Shown here piece after piece: positions 1 through 7,706 of a stretch of DNA of 21,006 nucleotides. Position 1 is the first letter of the stretch, and each line of letters starts with the position of its first letter. Source of the stretch: a virus; IMG/VR virus record IMGVR_UViG_3300002835_001332, positions 1 to 21,006 of that record; one strand, written 5' to 3'. The notes beneath the pieces were generated by a model. The model was not told the origin of the DNA. It was given only the letters and a program-made list of their open reading frames with translations, and searched no databases. Position numbers and translations under genes: made by a program.

Positions 1-1
1 A

Positions 2-358
2 CCCACTACCCCTATTATTAAAAAGCGCAAAGGACCAGGTGGTCCAATGCCTGGTAGTGGTCGCAAGAAAGGTAGCACAACTAAACTAAGTGCAGAACGC
101 ATTCTTAATCAGATTGAAAATACCTGTGGTAAACCCTTTGAAGAACTATTAGCAGAAGGTTATCAATTGACCATTATTGCATGTGACATGCCTGCTCGAC
201 AAAAGTATGAGCAAATGATTTTGAATAAAGTCATTGCTGATAAGCAAGAGTTGGATGTTACTACACTTGGACAAAGTTTAAACAACAAGTTTGTGTTCCC
301 ACAAAAAGAGTTGCCTGAATTTAATCCATTACCTATTGATTATTCTATAACTACCTAA
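2..358 (+). CDS. Probable terminase small subunit (5' end outside window)
   Basis: The frame is open from the window edge; the first internal ATG is at 47 and gives 103 residues. The codons before that ATG encode basic, Pro/Gly-rich residues that run smoothly into GSGRKKGSTTK, so the true start may lie upstream; a weak purine-rich stretch before position 47 leaves the internal start possible. The stop overlaps the start of the large terminase subunit by one base (TAATG), which implies translational coupling. A small, basic protein with a GRKKGS-type N-terminus directly before TerL fits the DNA-recognition subunit of the packaging terminase, which binds pac or cos and loads the genome on the motor. 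The call rests mainly on position; I see no clear-cut helix-turn-helix. The GRxxGSTT motif recurs at the start of the HNH protein at 1799. Confidence 0.6.
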   Translation, partial: PTTPIIKKRKGPGGPMPGSGRKKGSTTKLSAERILNQIENTCGKPFEELLAEGYQLTIIACDMPARQKYEQMILNKVIADKQELDVTTLGQSLNNKFVFPQKELPEFNPLPIDYSITT

Positions 359-1794
359 TGAACCAAATTGATATTCCTCTGTATGGTGAGCAAAGCACAC
401 TATTAAGTGACTGGCTCACCACAGACAAACACTGCATTAATATCGTGCCTGTTGGTAGTGGCAAGACATTCCTTGCCTCGATAGCATTGCCATTGTTTGC
501 AACAGATGAAAAATATCACAAGCAAAAGGATATCATATATTCGGCTCCCACTGGACAAATGATTAAATCATTGATTTGGGAACCATTGAAGCGTAGTTGC
601 ATAGAACACTTTGGATTGAAAGACGGCGAACACATCAACAATAGTGAACTTACTATTAAGTTTCCTAATGGTGTGTTTATTCGTTGTAAAAGTGCAGAGC
701 AACGTGAGAACTTACGTGGTTTGAACGTTGGTGTATGGGTCGCAGACGAAGCAAGTTTGTACACACAAGACACACTACAAGAAATTACAAACCGACTAAG
801 ACCTAAGGTAGGTCAACCTGACACTCAGGGTAGATTGATATTGATTAGTACACCAAATGGTAATGGTCCATTATATGACCTATATCAGTTGGCACTAGGA
901 ATGCCTGACAAATATATTGTGCGTCACATGAATTACTTGCAGATGCGCAGTGGTAATAAGGCATTCATCGAAGAGCAGAAGCGCATACTATCGCCATTGA
1001 AATTTCAACAAGACTATATGTGTAGTTGGGACAGCACAGAAAATCAATTTTTCTATGCTTGGAGTAAACACAAGTATACAAAAGAATTGTTTGACAATGG
1101 TCGTGATTTGTATTCATTTCACGATTTTAACAAACGTAGGATGTGTGCTACTGTGGCCCAAGTTACGAGGGCTGGTGAGAAAGATGGCACGATTGAGATA
1201 TTGAAAAGTTATGCATTGAATGATGCAAGCACTGAAGATATCGCAAGAGCAATTCGTGTTGACTTTCCACAACGTAGAATCAACAGCATTATCGATATGA
1301 GTGGTACACAATTGAATCGTGATACCACAAGTCCTTTTGGTACAACTGATAGGATCATATTAGAGAAGTATGGTTTTACAATCGTGAACAATCGTAAATC
1401 TAATCCACTGATTGCAGACACCGACAATACTAGCAATAGTTTCATTAATAGGGGTGGCTTATGGGTAAGACCTGACGACAATTTACTCCTCGAGGCACTA
1501 AGCACTTATCATTATGAAGATGGTAGTAGAAAAAAACTTGTCAAATACACTGAGCAGAAATATGCTCACATCGATGGATTGGGTGATAGTGTGCGTTATG
1601 GTATTCATTACTTGTTCCCAATCACTCATGATGGTTTGAACTTACCAGAGTATGTTGGCATGGACAGTAGATATCAAAGTATCAATAGACCAGGCGTTGA
1701 ACATATGCCAGTCAGCCCATTGTATCCTGGTGGTCCTACATGGGAAGAAATTATGAGTGGCGATGAACAAGAAAAAGATTATCAAGTATGGTGA
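358..1794 (+). CDS. terL: Terminase large subunit (packaging ATPase-nuclease)
   Basis: This 478-residue protein is the motor that pumps phage DNA into the prohead and cuts the concatemer. The N-terminal ATPase domain shows a P-loop (IVPVGSGKTF, about residues 29-38), a Walker B motif (GVWVADEAS, with D130 and E131 as acidic pair) and a coupling motif (LILISTPNG, about residues 160-168). The C-terminal RNase H-like nuclease domain has three well-placed aspartates: D256 (FHDFN), D313 (IIDMS) and D410 (GLGDSVRYG). Length and order are typical of TerL. The ATG overlaps the upstream stop by one base. Its last bases contain the GGTGA that serves as ribosome binding site for the HNH gene. Whether packaging is headful or cos cannot be decided here. 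Confidence 0.95.
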   Translation: MNQIDIPLYGEQSTLLSDWLTTDKHCINIVPVGSGKTFLASIALPLFATDEKYHKQKDIIYSAPTGQMIKSLIWEPLKRSCIEHFGLKDGEHINNSELTIKFPNGVFIRCKSAEQRENLRGLNVGVWVADEASLYTQDTLQEITNRLRPKVGQPDTQGRLILISTPNGNGPLYDLYQLALGMPDKYIVRHMNYLQMRSGNKAFIEEQKRILSPLKFQQDYMCSWDSTENQFFYAWSKHKYTKELFDNGRDLYSFHDFNKRRMCATVAQVTRAGEKDGTIEILKSYALNDASTEDIARAIRVDFPQRRINSIIDMSGTQLNRDTTSPFGTTDRIILEKYGFTIVNNRKSNPLIADTDNTSNSFINRGGLWVRPDDNLLLEALSTYHYEDGSRKKLVKYTEQKYAHIDGLGDSVRYGIHYLFPITHDGLNLPEYVGMDSRYQSINRPGVEHMPVSPLYPGGPTWEEIMSGDEQEKDYQVW

Positions 1795-1798
1795 ACAA

Positions 1799-2251
1799 AT
1801 GAATAGAGGAAGACCAATTGGCTCAACAACACCTATCAAAGATAGACTGTTGCGTAAGATTAAAATCAACGATGTTACTGATTGCTGGGAATGGCAAGGT
1901 GGTAAAAACAATGTTGGTTATGGTATGATTCGTGACGAACACGGGATGCGTACTACGCATCGTGTAAGTTACGAAGAACATAAGGGAAGTATCCCTAAAG
2001 GCATGTGCGTTTGTCATAGTTGCGATAATCCTAAATGCGTGAATCCTGACCATTTGTGGTTAGGCACTAAAAAAGATAATTGGCAAGATATGATTAACAA
2101 AGGTAGAAATAATTTTGTTGGAGTTAACACACCAACGTCTTGCATTCACTGTGGTTTGACTACGACTCCACCAATGATTGCACGTTGGCATAACGATAAC
2201 TGTAAACACAAATTAAGTAGTATAAATACAATATCTACCTCAGTTCAATAA
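1799..2251 (+). CDS. HNH homing-type endonuclease (HNH_3 plus C-terminal zinc knuckle)
   Basis: I place the start at ATG 1799 (150 residues) rather than at an in-frame GTG at 1757 inside terL: GGTGA lies 5 bases before the ATG, and the 15-base leader GGTGAACAAATGAAT is identical to that of the gene at 7488. The protein has a CWEWQG...GYG segment (residues 29-42), an HRVSYE segment (54-59), and the HNH core VCHSCDNP.CVNPDHLWLGT with H73, N82 and H85 as likely catalytic or metal residues. DN..DM..KGR follows at 93-103. Near the C-terminus, C115, C118, H131 and C135 form a likely zinc knuckle of the type seen in phage homing endonucleases. The N-terminus (RGRPIGSTT) resembles that of the terminase small-subunit candidate. 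HNH proteins beside terminases can also help cut DNA during packaging, so selfish homing and a packaging role are both possible. Confidence 0.88.
   Translation: MNRGRPIGSTTPIKDRLLRKIKINDVTDCWEWQGGKNNVGYGMIRDEHGMRTTHRVSYEEHKGSIPKGMCVCHSCDNPKCVNPDHLWLGTKKDNWQDMINKGRNNFVGVNTPTSCIHCGLTTTPPMIARWHNDNCKHKLSSINTISTSVQ
2221..2233 (+). promoter_or_regulatory. T4-late-promoter-like motif before portal gene
   Basis: TATAAATACAATA lies in the last codons of the HNH gene and begins 46 bases before the portal ATG. It matches the T4 late promoter core TATAAATA exactly. No convincing -35 box is visible upstream. It belongs to a set of similar motifs at 3930, 7668, 15814 and 18852. Promoter activity is inferred from recurrence and placement only. 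Confidence 0.5.
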
Positions 2252-2266
2252 AAGAGAACACAATCT

Positions 2267-3907
2267 ATGAAGAATTCAGAACTATTACAAAGAAACCCTA
2301 TCTATGAAGCATTGTATGACCAGATGTTGGCATACCAATACGCATACTTGGGAGGCTATACTTTCAAACAGTATGTTCGCAAGAAAAGACCTAGCGAAGA
2401 TAGCAATTTATGGATTGATTTAATCAATAACACAGTTGCACAGCCCATTTGTCGCTATATCGTTGACACAATCAACGATGTATTGTTTGAACCAGGCGTA
2501 AAACGCAATATTCAATTCTGTACGCCAGCAGGAGCGTACATTGACCCTAAAAATACTGAGTGGGCAGACTTGTTTACACTAGATGCTGACTTAAACAACA
2601 GAACAATCACTGCGTTTATGGAAAGTATTGGTGACTTAACCAGTATTTTCGGCCATTGCTGGGTTGCAGTTGACATGCCACAAGCACAAAATGGCAACTT
2701 AGGTAGACCTTATGTAGTAGGTATTAGTCCATTAGACGTATGGGACTGGGAATTTGATTGGTATGGTGGCAGACCTATACTAAAGTATGTAAAAATCAAA
2801 GAGATGGAAGACAAAGATTGCTATTACTTAAAGTGTTATCACTTAGGTACAGCAACAAGTCCTAGTTATTGGAAAAGTTACGAAGTTGAAAAAGGTAGCA
2901 ACAGTGAAAAACTAGAGCAGGCAGCCGAAGTAACTGGCGAAGGCGTGTTTCCATTAGGTATGAGCATTCCTGTGTTCATCAGTTATGGTCGCAGAGATCC
3001 ACGTTCAATTGAATTTGGCGTAAGCGACATTGATGCGGCAACAGATGCACAACGTGAACATTACAAATTAGAATGCGAAGCATATTCAGCACTACAATTC
3101 GCACACACATTGATTCGTGCAGATAAGGGCATTACTATTCCTGTACATGCTGGTGCTATTGTTCGTGCAACTGAAGGACAAGTAGAAGCCATTCCAATTG
3201 ATACTGGCGATGTTGACATGATTATCAGAAAGCAAGATGCTATTCTAGACCAAATCGAAACATTGACAGGTCTTGGTGGACTACGCAACACAAAGAATCA
3301 GATTGCAAGTGGTATTGCAATTATTGAAGAACGCAAAACATTACATAGACTTGCAAAAGCAAAAGCACGATTGATGGAAGTCACTGAAGAGTTGATTTTC
3401 ACTTATGCCGCACGTTTTATGGGTATGCGTTGGGCAGGCGAAGTCGTTTACAACACAGACTATGAAGCACATGACACAAATTACAGAATGGCATTGATTA
3501 AAGAAGCAAAGACGTTGGTACAAGACGATCCAACAATCAATGCATTAATCAGCAAAGAAATCATTGGTATGCTTGCTCCAGCAGAACAGATTCCAGAATA
3601 CGAGCAAGTTTACATTGACACAATTCAAGATCCAAAACTCAAGAAACTTATGACTGATACCAATACACAGGTATTGAGTCGTGACCTAGACCCAAGCATG
3701 ATTCCAACTCATGACGAGCATGGGGAAGAGGGCGATGAAGAAAATGAGATGGAATATGAAAAAGAGAATGAAGAGGGGTATGAGGGCGATGGTACAAGTT
3801 CTACCATTTTAGGAGGTCCAGGTACACCAATTCAGAATACTGGAATCAGTTACTATCCACAGCAAGCAGTTGCAGTGCAATTAACTGGTCTCAATACGGG
3901 CAGATAA
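2267..3907 (+). CDS. Portal protein
   Basis: A 546-residue protein in the classical slot between terminase and scaffold/capsid genes. Portal proteins form the dodecameric ring at one capsid vertex through which DNA enters and leaves and to which TerL and the tail connector bind. Family-like features are the N-terminal helical segment (QMLAYQYAYLGGYTFKQYV), the clip/stem-like central region (WDWEFDWYGGRPILKYVKI) and the long helical stretch around residues 245-390 (DAQREHYKLECEAYSALQ; ERKTLHRLAKAKARLMEVTEEL). Residues 483-508 form a low-complexity acidic tail in which 15 of 26 residues are Asp or Glu. Upstream AAGAGAA is only a modest ribosome binding site. The assignment rests on position, size and overall pattern rather than a single signature motif. 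Confidence 0.85.
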   Translation: MKNSELLQRNPIYEALYDQMLAYQYAYLGGYTFKQYVRKKRPSEDSNLWIDLINNTVAQPICRYIVDTINDVLFEPGVKRNIQFCTPAGAYIDPKNTEWADLFTLDADLNNRTITAFMESIGDLTSIFGHCWVAVDMPQAQNGNLGRPYVVGISPLDVWDWEFDWYGGRPILKYVKIKEMEDKDCYYLKCYHLGTATSPSYWKSYEVEKGSNSEKLEQAAEVTGEGVFPLGMSIPVFISYGRRDPRSIEFGVSDIDAATDAQREHYKLECEAYSALQFAHTLIRADKGITIPVHAGAIVRATEGQVEAIPIDTGDVDMIIRKQDAILDQIETLTGLGGLRNTKNQIASGIAIIEERKTLHRLAKAKARLMEVTEELIFTYAARFMGMRWAGEVVYNTDYEAHDTNYRMALIKEAKTLVQDDPTINALISKEIIGMLAPAEQIPEYEQVYIDTIQDPKLKKLMTDTNTQVLSRDLDPSMIPTHDEHGEEGDEENEMEYEKENEEGYEGDGTSSTILGGPGTPIQNTGISYYPQQAVAVQLTGLNTGR

Positions 3908-3929
3908 TGTTATGATTTATTCTATCCCG

Positions 3930-3942
3930 AATAAATACATTA
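3930..3942 (+). promoter_or_regulatory. T4-late-promoter-like motif before scaffold/capsid genes
   Basis: AATAAATACATTA lies in the 82-base gap between portal and scaffold genes, 60 bases before the scaffold ATG. It is identical at 12 of 13 positions to the motif at 18852. It would drive the scaffold and major capsid genes. A short inverted repeat (CCGAA at 3927-3931, TTCGG at 3953-3957) flanks it. Function is inferred. Confidence 0.5.
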
Positions 3943-3989
3943 CAACAATTACTTCGGTAGTTACGTTATAACTAAGGAAAAAATTAACA

Positions 3990-4769
3990 ATGGATATTAA
4001 GAATAACTTCGTTGGCAACGATACAGCCACTGGTGTTGCGCAGGATCACGAAGGTGATGACAGCAATGAGCAAAACGTTAATCCTGGTGCTATTCGTAAA
4101 AGCACAACTCAGTCAGTATTGGCTGCATTAAGCAACGCAAGTGGAGTTCAGTTCCAAAGCGTTGAAGATGCAATTGGATACATGGCAAGAGTAGGCGCTC
4201 AAACAACAAACGGTGGCAACGCACAGCCAGTAGAACCTCAAAATCAGCAACGTTCAAATCGTGTCACGACCAATGACTTGCATGAGCAGTTCCAAAGACT
4301 TCAAACAGACTTGGCTCGTAAAGACCAAGCACTACGTGAGAAGGAATTGGACGGCGATATTCAGCGAGCCATGTCAGACAGATTCGATCCCGACCTAGTA
4401 GATTATGCACTTAATAAAGTTAAGTCCAACATTCAATGGAATGATGATGGTACTTACGTGATAGTCAACAGCAAAGGACAAGAACGTTATGGAATGGATG
4501 GTTCTCCTCTAACAATCTCTGGTCTAGTTAATGAAGTTGCACAAGGCAATCCAAAGTTGCTCAAGCAAAGTTCTAGTACTGGAGGTTCGGGCTTAAGACC
4601 TGGTATGGGTCAGTTCGCAGGCGCACAAGATGACTCAATTCCTGATTACAGTCGTGATCCAGCCGCATTTAATGCGTGGGCAAGTCGTAATGGATTAGGT
4701 AAGAGAGTTGGCCTTAAGGGCATGGGTGTAACTGCTTCTGCATCAACATCAAGTCGAAAAATCATATAA
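3990..4769 (+). CDS. Capsid scaffold-like protein
   Basis: A 259-residue protein directly before the major capsid gene, the usual place of the internal scaffold that guides procapsid assembly. The N-terminus is polar and low in complexity. A helical, coiled-coil-prone segment follows from about residue 93 to 132 (NDLHEQFQRLQTDLARKDQ, then REKELDGDIQRAM). The C-terminus is Gly/Ser-rich and basic, as in scaffolds that dock on the coat through a basic tail. AAGGA 14 bases before the ATG is the likely ribosome binding site. I see no protease signature, so this does not look like a protease-scaffold fusion. The call is by composition and position. Confidence 0.75.
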   Translation: MDIKNNFVGNDTATGVAQDHEGDDSNEQNVNPGAIRKSTTQSVLAALSNASGVQFQSVEDAIGYMARVGAQTTNGGNAQPVEPQNQQRSNRVTTNDLHEQFQRLQTDLARKDQALREKELDGDIQRAMSDRFDPDLVDYALNKVKSNIQWNDDGTYVIVNSKGQERYGMDGSPLTISGLVNEVAQGNPKLLKQSSSTGGSGLRPGMGQFAGAQDDSIPDYSRDPAAFNAWASRNGLGKRVGLKGMGVTASASTSSRKII

Positions 4770-4792
4770 TTGCCAAATAAAGGAGAAATAAC

Positions 4793-5848
4793 ATGGCATA
4801 CGTCTTAGGTGGCGGTAATAATGAAGCAGATGGCTTCACAACAGCAATCGCCGGTTTCGCACTACGTGCAATGCACGAATCAAATGGTCTAGTTAACATG
4901 ACCAACGTTGTTACACCTACACAGGGTAACGAATACTTAGTTCCACAGTTCGCACCAATCACTTATCAGGATTACACTCCTGTAGGTAATGCTGGTACTT
5001 GGGGCACAGGTAACGCAAACGTACAGAACCCATCACTTGGTCAAGGTTCTATCACAGCAACTCCAGCAGTTGCAACAACTGCATTCGATATTTTCTACGG
5101 ATGGACAACTTCATTCCAGTTAGCAGCCACTCTTGGTGCTGAATTGGGTGATTCATTCGCTGAAAAGGTTGACCAGCGTGTAACAAAAGCCTTCTTGTCA
5201 TTCAAGGCTACACCACTCAACGATTTCTACCCAACAAGTGCTGACGGCTTCGACCGTGTAAGCGCACTTGGTGCTATGGAATTGATGGCTGCAGGTCTAC
5301 CTTCTAACACAGCAGGTTGGACAACTGGCTTCACCACAAGTGAAGTACTTGACCTAGTTCGCTTAGTTAAGCAGAACTTCAAAGTCGCTCGTATGCCTGG
5401 TGCTCCAGTCATCGTTCTTGACTCAAACGGTTATGTTCAGGAAGCAGTAGTAGGTTCACCTGGTGGTTCAGGTTCTTCATTAACTCGTCTATTAGGTGAG
5501 TTAACTGGTGGCGCTGTATCACAAGCAGGCGGAAGCAACTTGTCAGCACTCGGTAACGAATTGCTATCAACTGGTCGTATCGAATCAGTTTATGGTTGCA
5601 TGATTATGTTCACTACATTCTTAACACCAACAACACGTGTATTCCTAGGTCAGCAGTCAGCAAGCAATTGCTTGGTCGGTGCTTACTTCGGTGACAGTGC
5701 ATTGTTCACTGTTATGAAGGAAGGTCTACAGATTAAGACTGGTGAAACTCCAGGTGGTCTACAGATGTGGCTCACAGGCGTTGGATACTTCGGTTCTGGC
5801 GTAGGTGACGGTCGTCGTGGTGGTGCTATTAACATCTATCAGGACTAA
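4793..5848 (+). CDS. Major capsid protein
   Basis: A 351-residue protein with a very strong ribosome binding site (AAAGGAGA) just after the scaffold gene, and Gly/Ala/Thr-rich beta-type composition typical of HK97-fold coat proteins. It would form the icosahedral shell. The N-terminus (MAYVLGGGNNEADGF) is not a long charged delta domain, and no maturation protease gene is seen nearby, so assembly probably relies on a separate scaffold. All 19 phenylalanines are encoded by TTC, whereas the fibre gene at 17611 uses TTC for only 2 of 19; this suggests translational selection on a heavily made protein. A strong hairpin follows 10 bases after the stop. Confidence 0.88.
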   Translation: MAYVLGGGNNEADGFTTAIAGFALRAMHESNGLVNMTNVVTPTQGNEYLVPQFAPITYQDYTPVGNAGTWGTGNANVQNPSLGQGSITATPAVATTAFDIFYGWTTSFQLAATLGAELGDSFAEKVDQRVTKAFLSFKATPLNDFYPTSADGFDRVSALGAMELMAAGLPSNTAGWTTGFTTSEVLDLVRLVKQNFKVARMPGAPVIVLDSNGYVQEAVVGSPGGSGSSLTRLLGELTGGAVSQAGGSNLSALGNELLSTGRIESVYGCMIMFTTFLTPTTRVFLGQQSASNCLVGAYFGDSALFTVMKEGLQIKTGETPGGLQMWLTGVGYFGSGVGDGRRGGAINIYQD

Positions 5849-5857
5849 TTTGAATAA

Positions 5858-5883
5858 GAGAGAGTATGGCAACATACTCTCTC
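5858..5883 (+). terminator. Perfect 11-bp hairpin with GCAA loop after capsid gene
   Basis: GAGAGAGTATG (5858-5868) and CATACTCTCTC (5873-5883) pair perfectly around a GCAA (GNRA) tetraloop. It begins 10 bases after the capsid stop. Only ATTGTCT follows, without a proper T tract, so it may be a partial terminator, an RNA processing site or a 3' stabiliser of the capsid message rather than a full intrinsic terminator. On DNA, the paired arms would work equally in either direction. Confidence 0.7.
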
Positions 5884-5901
5884 ATTGTCTAGGAAAATAA
5901 T

Positions 5902-6429
5902 ATGTCAGTACCATATCAAAGAATCTCAAATGCAACTGTAGCAGACATTCAGTTTTATGATCCTGCGGCTGAACGCCGTGCGGCTGCTCTTAATGTTGAT
6001 TGGGAACCTTATTTCAAAGTAGGAAGTCAGGAATGGCTATACAAAATGGAATTTGGTTGGTGGCAGAATTACTGCGACACTGTGATTGGTGCTTACTATT
6101 ATACGAATCTGCCTAATGGACAATTGATTTCTAGTTTCAATCCTAATCTATTGATTAAGAATGACCAGACATTAATTAGACTTGATACATTTGGCGCAAT
6201 CTTAGTTTTCTACGAAAGCCTTGTTACTGACGTTAGTAACATGAACGAAGTAGACAAACAAAACTATGATTTTGCTAAAATGCGTTGTGATGAAGAATGG
6301 CGCAAAGCGCAAGAGTTAAGTAACTGGTATGACCTGTTCCAAGATGCTCCACAAGGTCCAACGACTAAACTGGAAGAAAACTGGACAGCAGATCCAAATT
6401 ACTTTAACGGAGATAGGAGATACTTCTAA
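5902..6429 (+). CDS. Head-tail connector-like protein
   Basis: A 175-residue protein following the capsid gene, in the usual position of head-completion/adaptor proteins that sit under the portal. It is rich in aromatic residues (EFGWWQNYCD, GAYYYTN) and its C-terminal part is helical and charged (EVDKQNYDFAKMRCDEEWRKAQEL). AGGAA precedes the ATG by about 8 bases. Its stop overlaps the next start by one base (TAATG). No signature motif is recognised, so function is inferred from gene order. Confidence 0.6.
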   Translation: MSVPYQRISNATVADIQFYDPAAERRAAALNVDWEPYFKVGSQEWLYKMEFGWWQNYCDTVIGAYYYTNLPNGQLISSFNPNLLIKNDQTLIRLDTFGAILVFYESLVTDVSNMNEVDKQNYDFAKMRCDEEWRKAQELSNWYDLFQDAPQGPTTKLEENWTADPNYFNGDRRYF

Positions 6430-6875
6430 TGACACATACCTATGTGCCATTAAATGCTCCACTCGTTACTACAAGCGAGATTATCGAAGCATTGCGTTTG
6501 ACTATTCCTCAACAATGGAATATTCCAATCTATGATGACTTCCCTAGTGTTGTAGATGTTGTGCGTTATGGCATTTATGTCAGTGACGTACACACTGTAA
6601 GCAGGTCAGTTAATCAGTTGGGTGTTACATATTGTAGCAACATGTACAACGCTGTGGATCAATTTGGAGTGACTTACATCAGTTTCCAAGATGACCCATA
6701 CAACATTCAAGTTAATGCAATCATTGCTAACTTAGCAACTGACCAAATTAATGGAAGACCATTGTTTGATGGTTACTTTAGTGTAACTTTTGAACAGAAT
6801 CTAGTATATGGTCCAACACAAGCAGAACGACATGACTGGACATTTCAAATGACCCGTTTAGAATTTAATACATAA
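6429..6875 (+). CDS. Tail terminator / tail completion-like protein
   Basis: A 148-residue protein between the connector and the tail tube gene, the usual place of the tail terminator that caps the tube and joins it to the head. It begins with a helical stretch (TTSEIIEALRLTIPQQW) followed by beta-rich sequence, which fits the small alpha/beta fold of these proteins. A strong AGGAG at 6415-6419 lies inside the end of the upstream gene, and the start overlaps that stop by one base. Identity rests on order and size. Confidence 0.55.
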   Translation: MTHTYVPLNAPLVTTSEIIEALRLTIPQQWNIPIYDDFPSVVDVVRYGIYVSDVHTVSRSVNQLGVTYCSNMYNAVDQFGVTYISFQDDPYNIQVNAIIANLATDQINGRPLFDGYFSVTFEQNLVYGPTQAERHDWTFQMTRLEFNT

Positions 6876-6901
6876 GCCACTAACCTTAAGGAGAACATAA
6901 A

Positions 6902-7420
6902 ATGGCAAGAATTACAGTTAACGAATCAGGCACACAACCATTGCTTCTATTGAGCATGGATATTGCCAACGCAACTGCTGCCAATCTAGCAAATGGAAAT
7001 ATCGCACTTGCTAATAGCCTTTCTGTAACATGCTTACAGGATATCACTATTACATCAAGCACCGGTATCTTCTCATGGACAGATTTTTGCAGTATCGACA
7101 CTAACAAAATCACCACACCAGCAGATAACGAAGTTTCTACAAACATTGTTATCGATCCAACTGGATACTTTGGTGCCAACACAGCAATTCAAACTGCTGA
7201 GGATCAAGGCATTGCAAGTTTGAGCCAGAACAAGATTCCTGTTCAGTTCAAACTAGTATGGAACAATGACAATCCTAACGCAAACGTTGCGAACTCATAC
7301 TTCACAACTGGCGTTGGTTACATCAGTTCACTTGCACCTACAGTAAGTCCTGAAGCGCCTGTCTGGGTCACACCAATGACAATCGCTGTTGATGGTACAA
7401 TGTATAACGGCATTAACTAA
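6902..7420 (+). CDS. Major tail tube protein
   Basis: A 172-residue, Thr/Asn/Ala-rich, beta-type protein with a very strong ribosome binding site (AAGGAGAA) and an intrinsic terminator just after it, as expected for an abundant structural protein. It lies after the tail terminator-like gene and before the chaperone pair and tape measure, which is the standard siphovirus slot of the tube subunit. No sheath-like gene accompanies it, arguing for a non-contractile tail. I do not see a diagnostic motif; the call is from context and composition. Confidence 0.75.
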   Translation: MARITVNESGTQPLLLLSMDIANATAANLANGNIALANSLSVTCLQDITITSSTGIFSWTDFCSIDTNKITTPADNEVSTNIVIDPTGYFGANTAIQTAEDQGIASLSQNKIPVQFKLVWNNDNPNANVANSYFTTGVGYISSLAPTVSPEAPVWVTPMTIAVDGTMYNGIN

Positions 7421-7443
7421 TATCGTTATATGATGTAAATATG

Positions 7444-7471
7444 AGGGGACGCCTAAAAACGTCCCCTTTTT
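7444..7471 (+). terminator. Intrinsic terminator after tail tube gene
   Basis: AGGGGACG (7444-7451) pairs with CGTCCCCT (7460-7467) around an 8-base loop and is followed directly by TTTT. This is a good factor-independent terminator. It would lower read-through from the abundant tube gene into the chaperone and tape-measure genes. Confidence 0.88.
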
Positions 7472-7487
7472 ACTAAAAGGTGAACAA

Positions 7488-7676
7488 ATGAATGAAAATC
7501 CATGGTTAAAGACTGATGAAGAAAAGTTGCGCAGTCTAATAGCCGATGAAGCAAAAATGATGCCCATGTTAGATAACATGCAAGCAACAGTAAAGCAACT
7601 AAAAGCAAAACAAGCATTTCGTCTAGCACTTCTCAATCAATTACTAGAGAATCAAGACGATAATGACAATAAATAA
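7488..7676 (+). CDS. Small charged helical protein, unknown function
   Basis: A 62-residue protein starting 17 bases after the terminator, with AAAAGGTGA as ribosome binding site. It is almost entirely helical in appearance, with heptad-like spacing of Leu/Met/Ala (DNMQATVKQLKAKQAFRLAL) and a highly charged C-terminus (NQDDNDNK), so a short coiled coil is likely. It sits between the tube and chaperone genes. I do not recognise a family. Its leader GGTGAACAAATGAAT is identical to that of the HNH gene. Confidence 0.65.
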   Translation: MNENPWLKTDEEKLRSLIADEAKMMPMLDNMQATVKQLKAKQAFRLALLNQLLENQDDNDNK

Positions 7677-7680
7677 TATA
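7668..7680 (+). promoter_or_regulatory. Weaker T4-late-like motif before chaperone genes
   Basis: AATAAATAATATA overlaps the last codons of the 62-residue gene and starts 39 bases before the chaperone ATG. It shares AATAAATA with the motifs at 3930 and 15814 but lacks the following C. A promoter here, after the terminator at 7444-7471, would explain how the chaperone and tape-measure genes are transcribed. Evidence is only sequence similarity and location. Confidence 0.3.
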
Positions 7681-7706
7681 CGTGAAACAATTTAAGGAGA
7701 CAACAA

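Noticed and set aside
1757-1798. GTG start for the HNH gene inside the end of terL
   Set aside because: The ATG at 1799 has GGTGA at good spacing and a leader identical to that of the gene at 7488; the extra residues add nothing family-like.
6329-6535. 68-codon + frame across the connector/terminator boundary
   Set aside because: It overlaps two better-supported genes that are coupled by TAATG and have strong ribosome binding sites.
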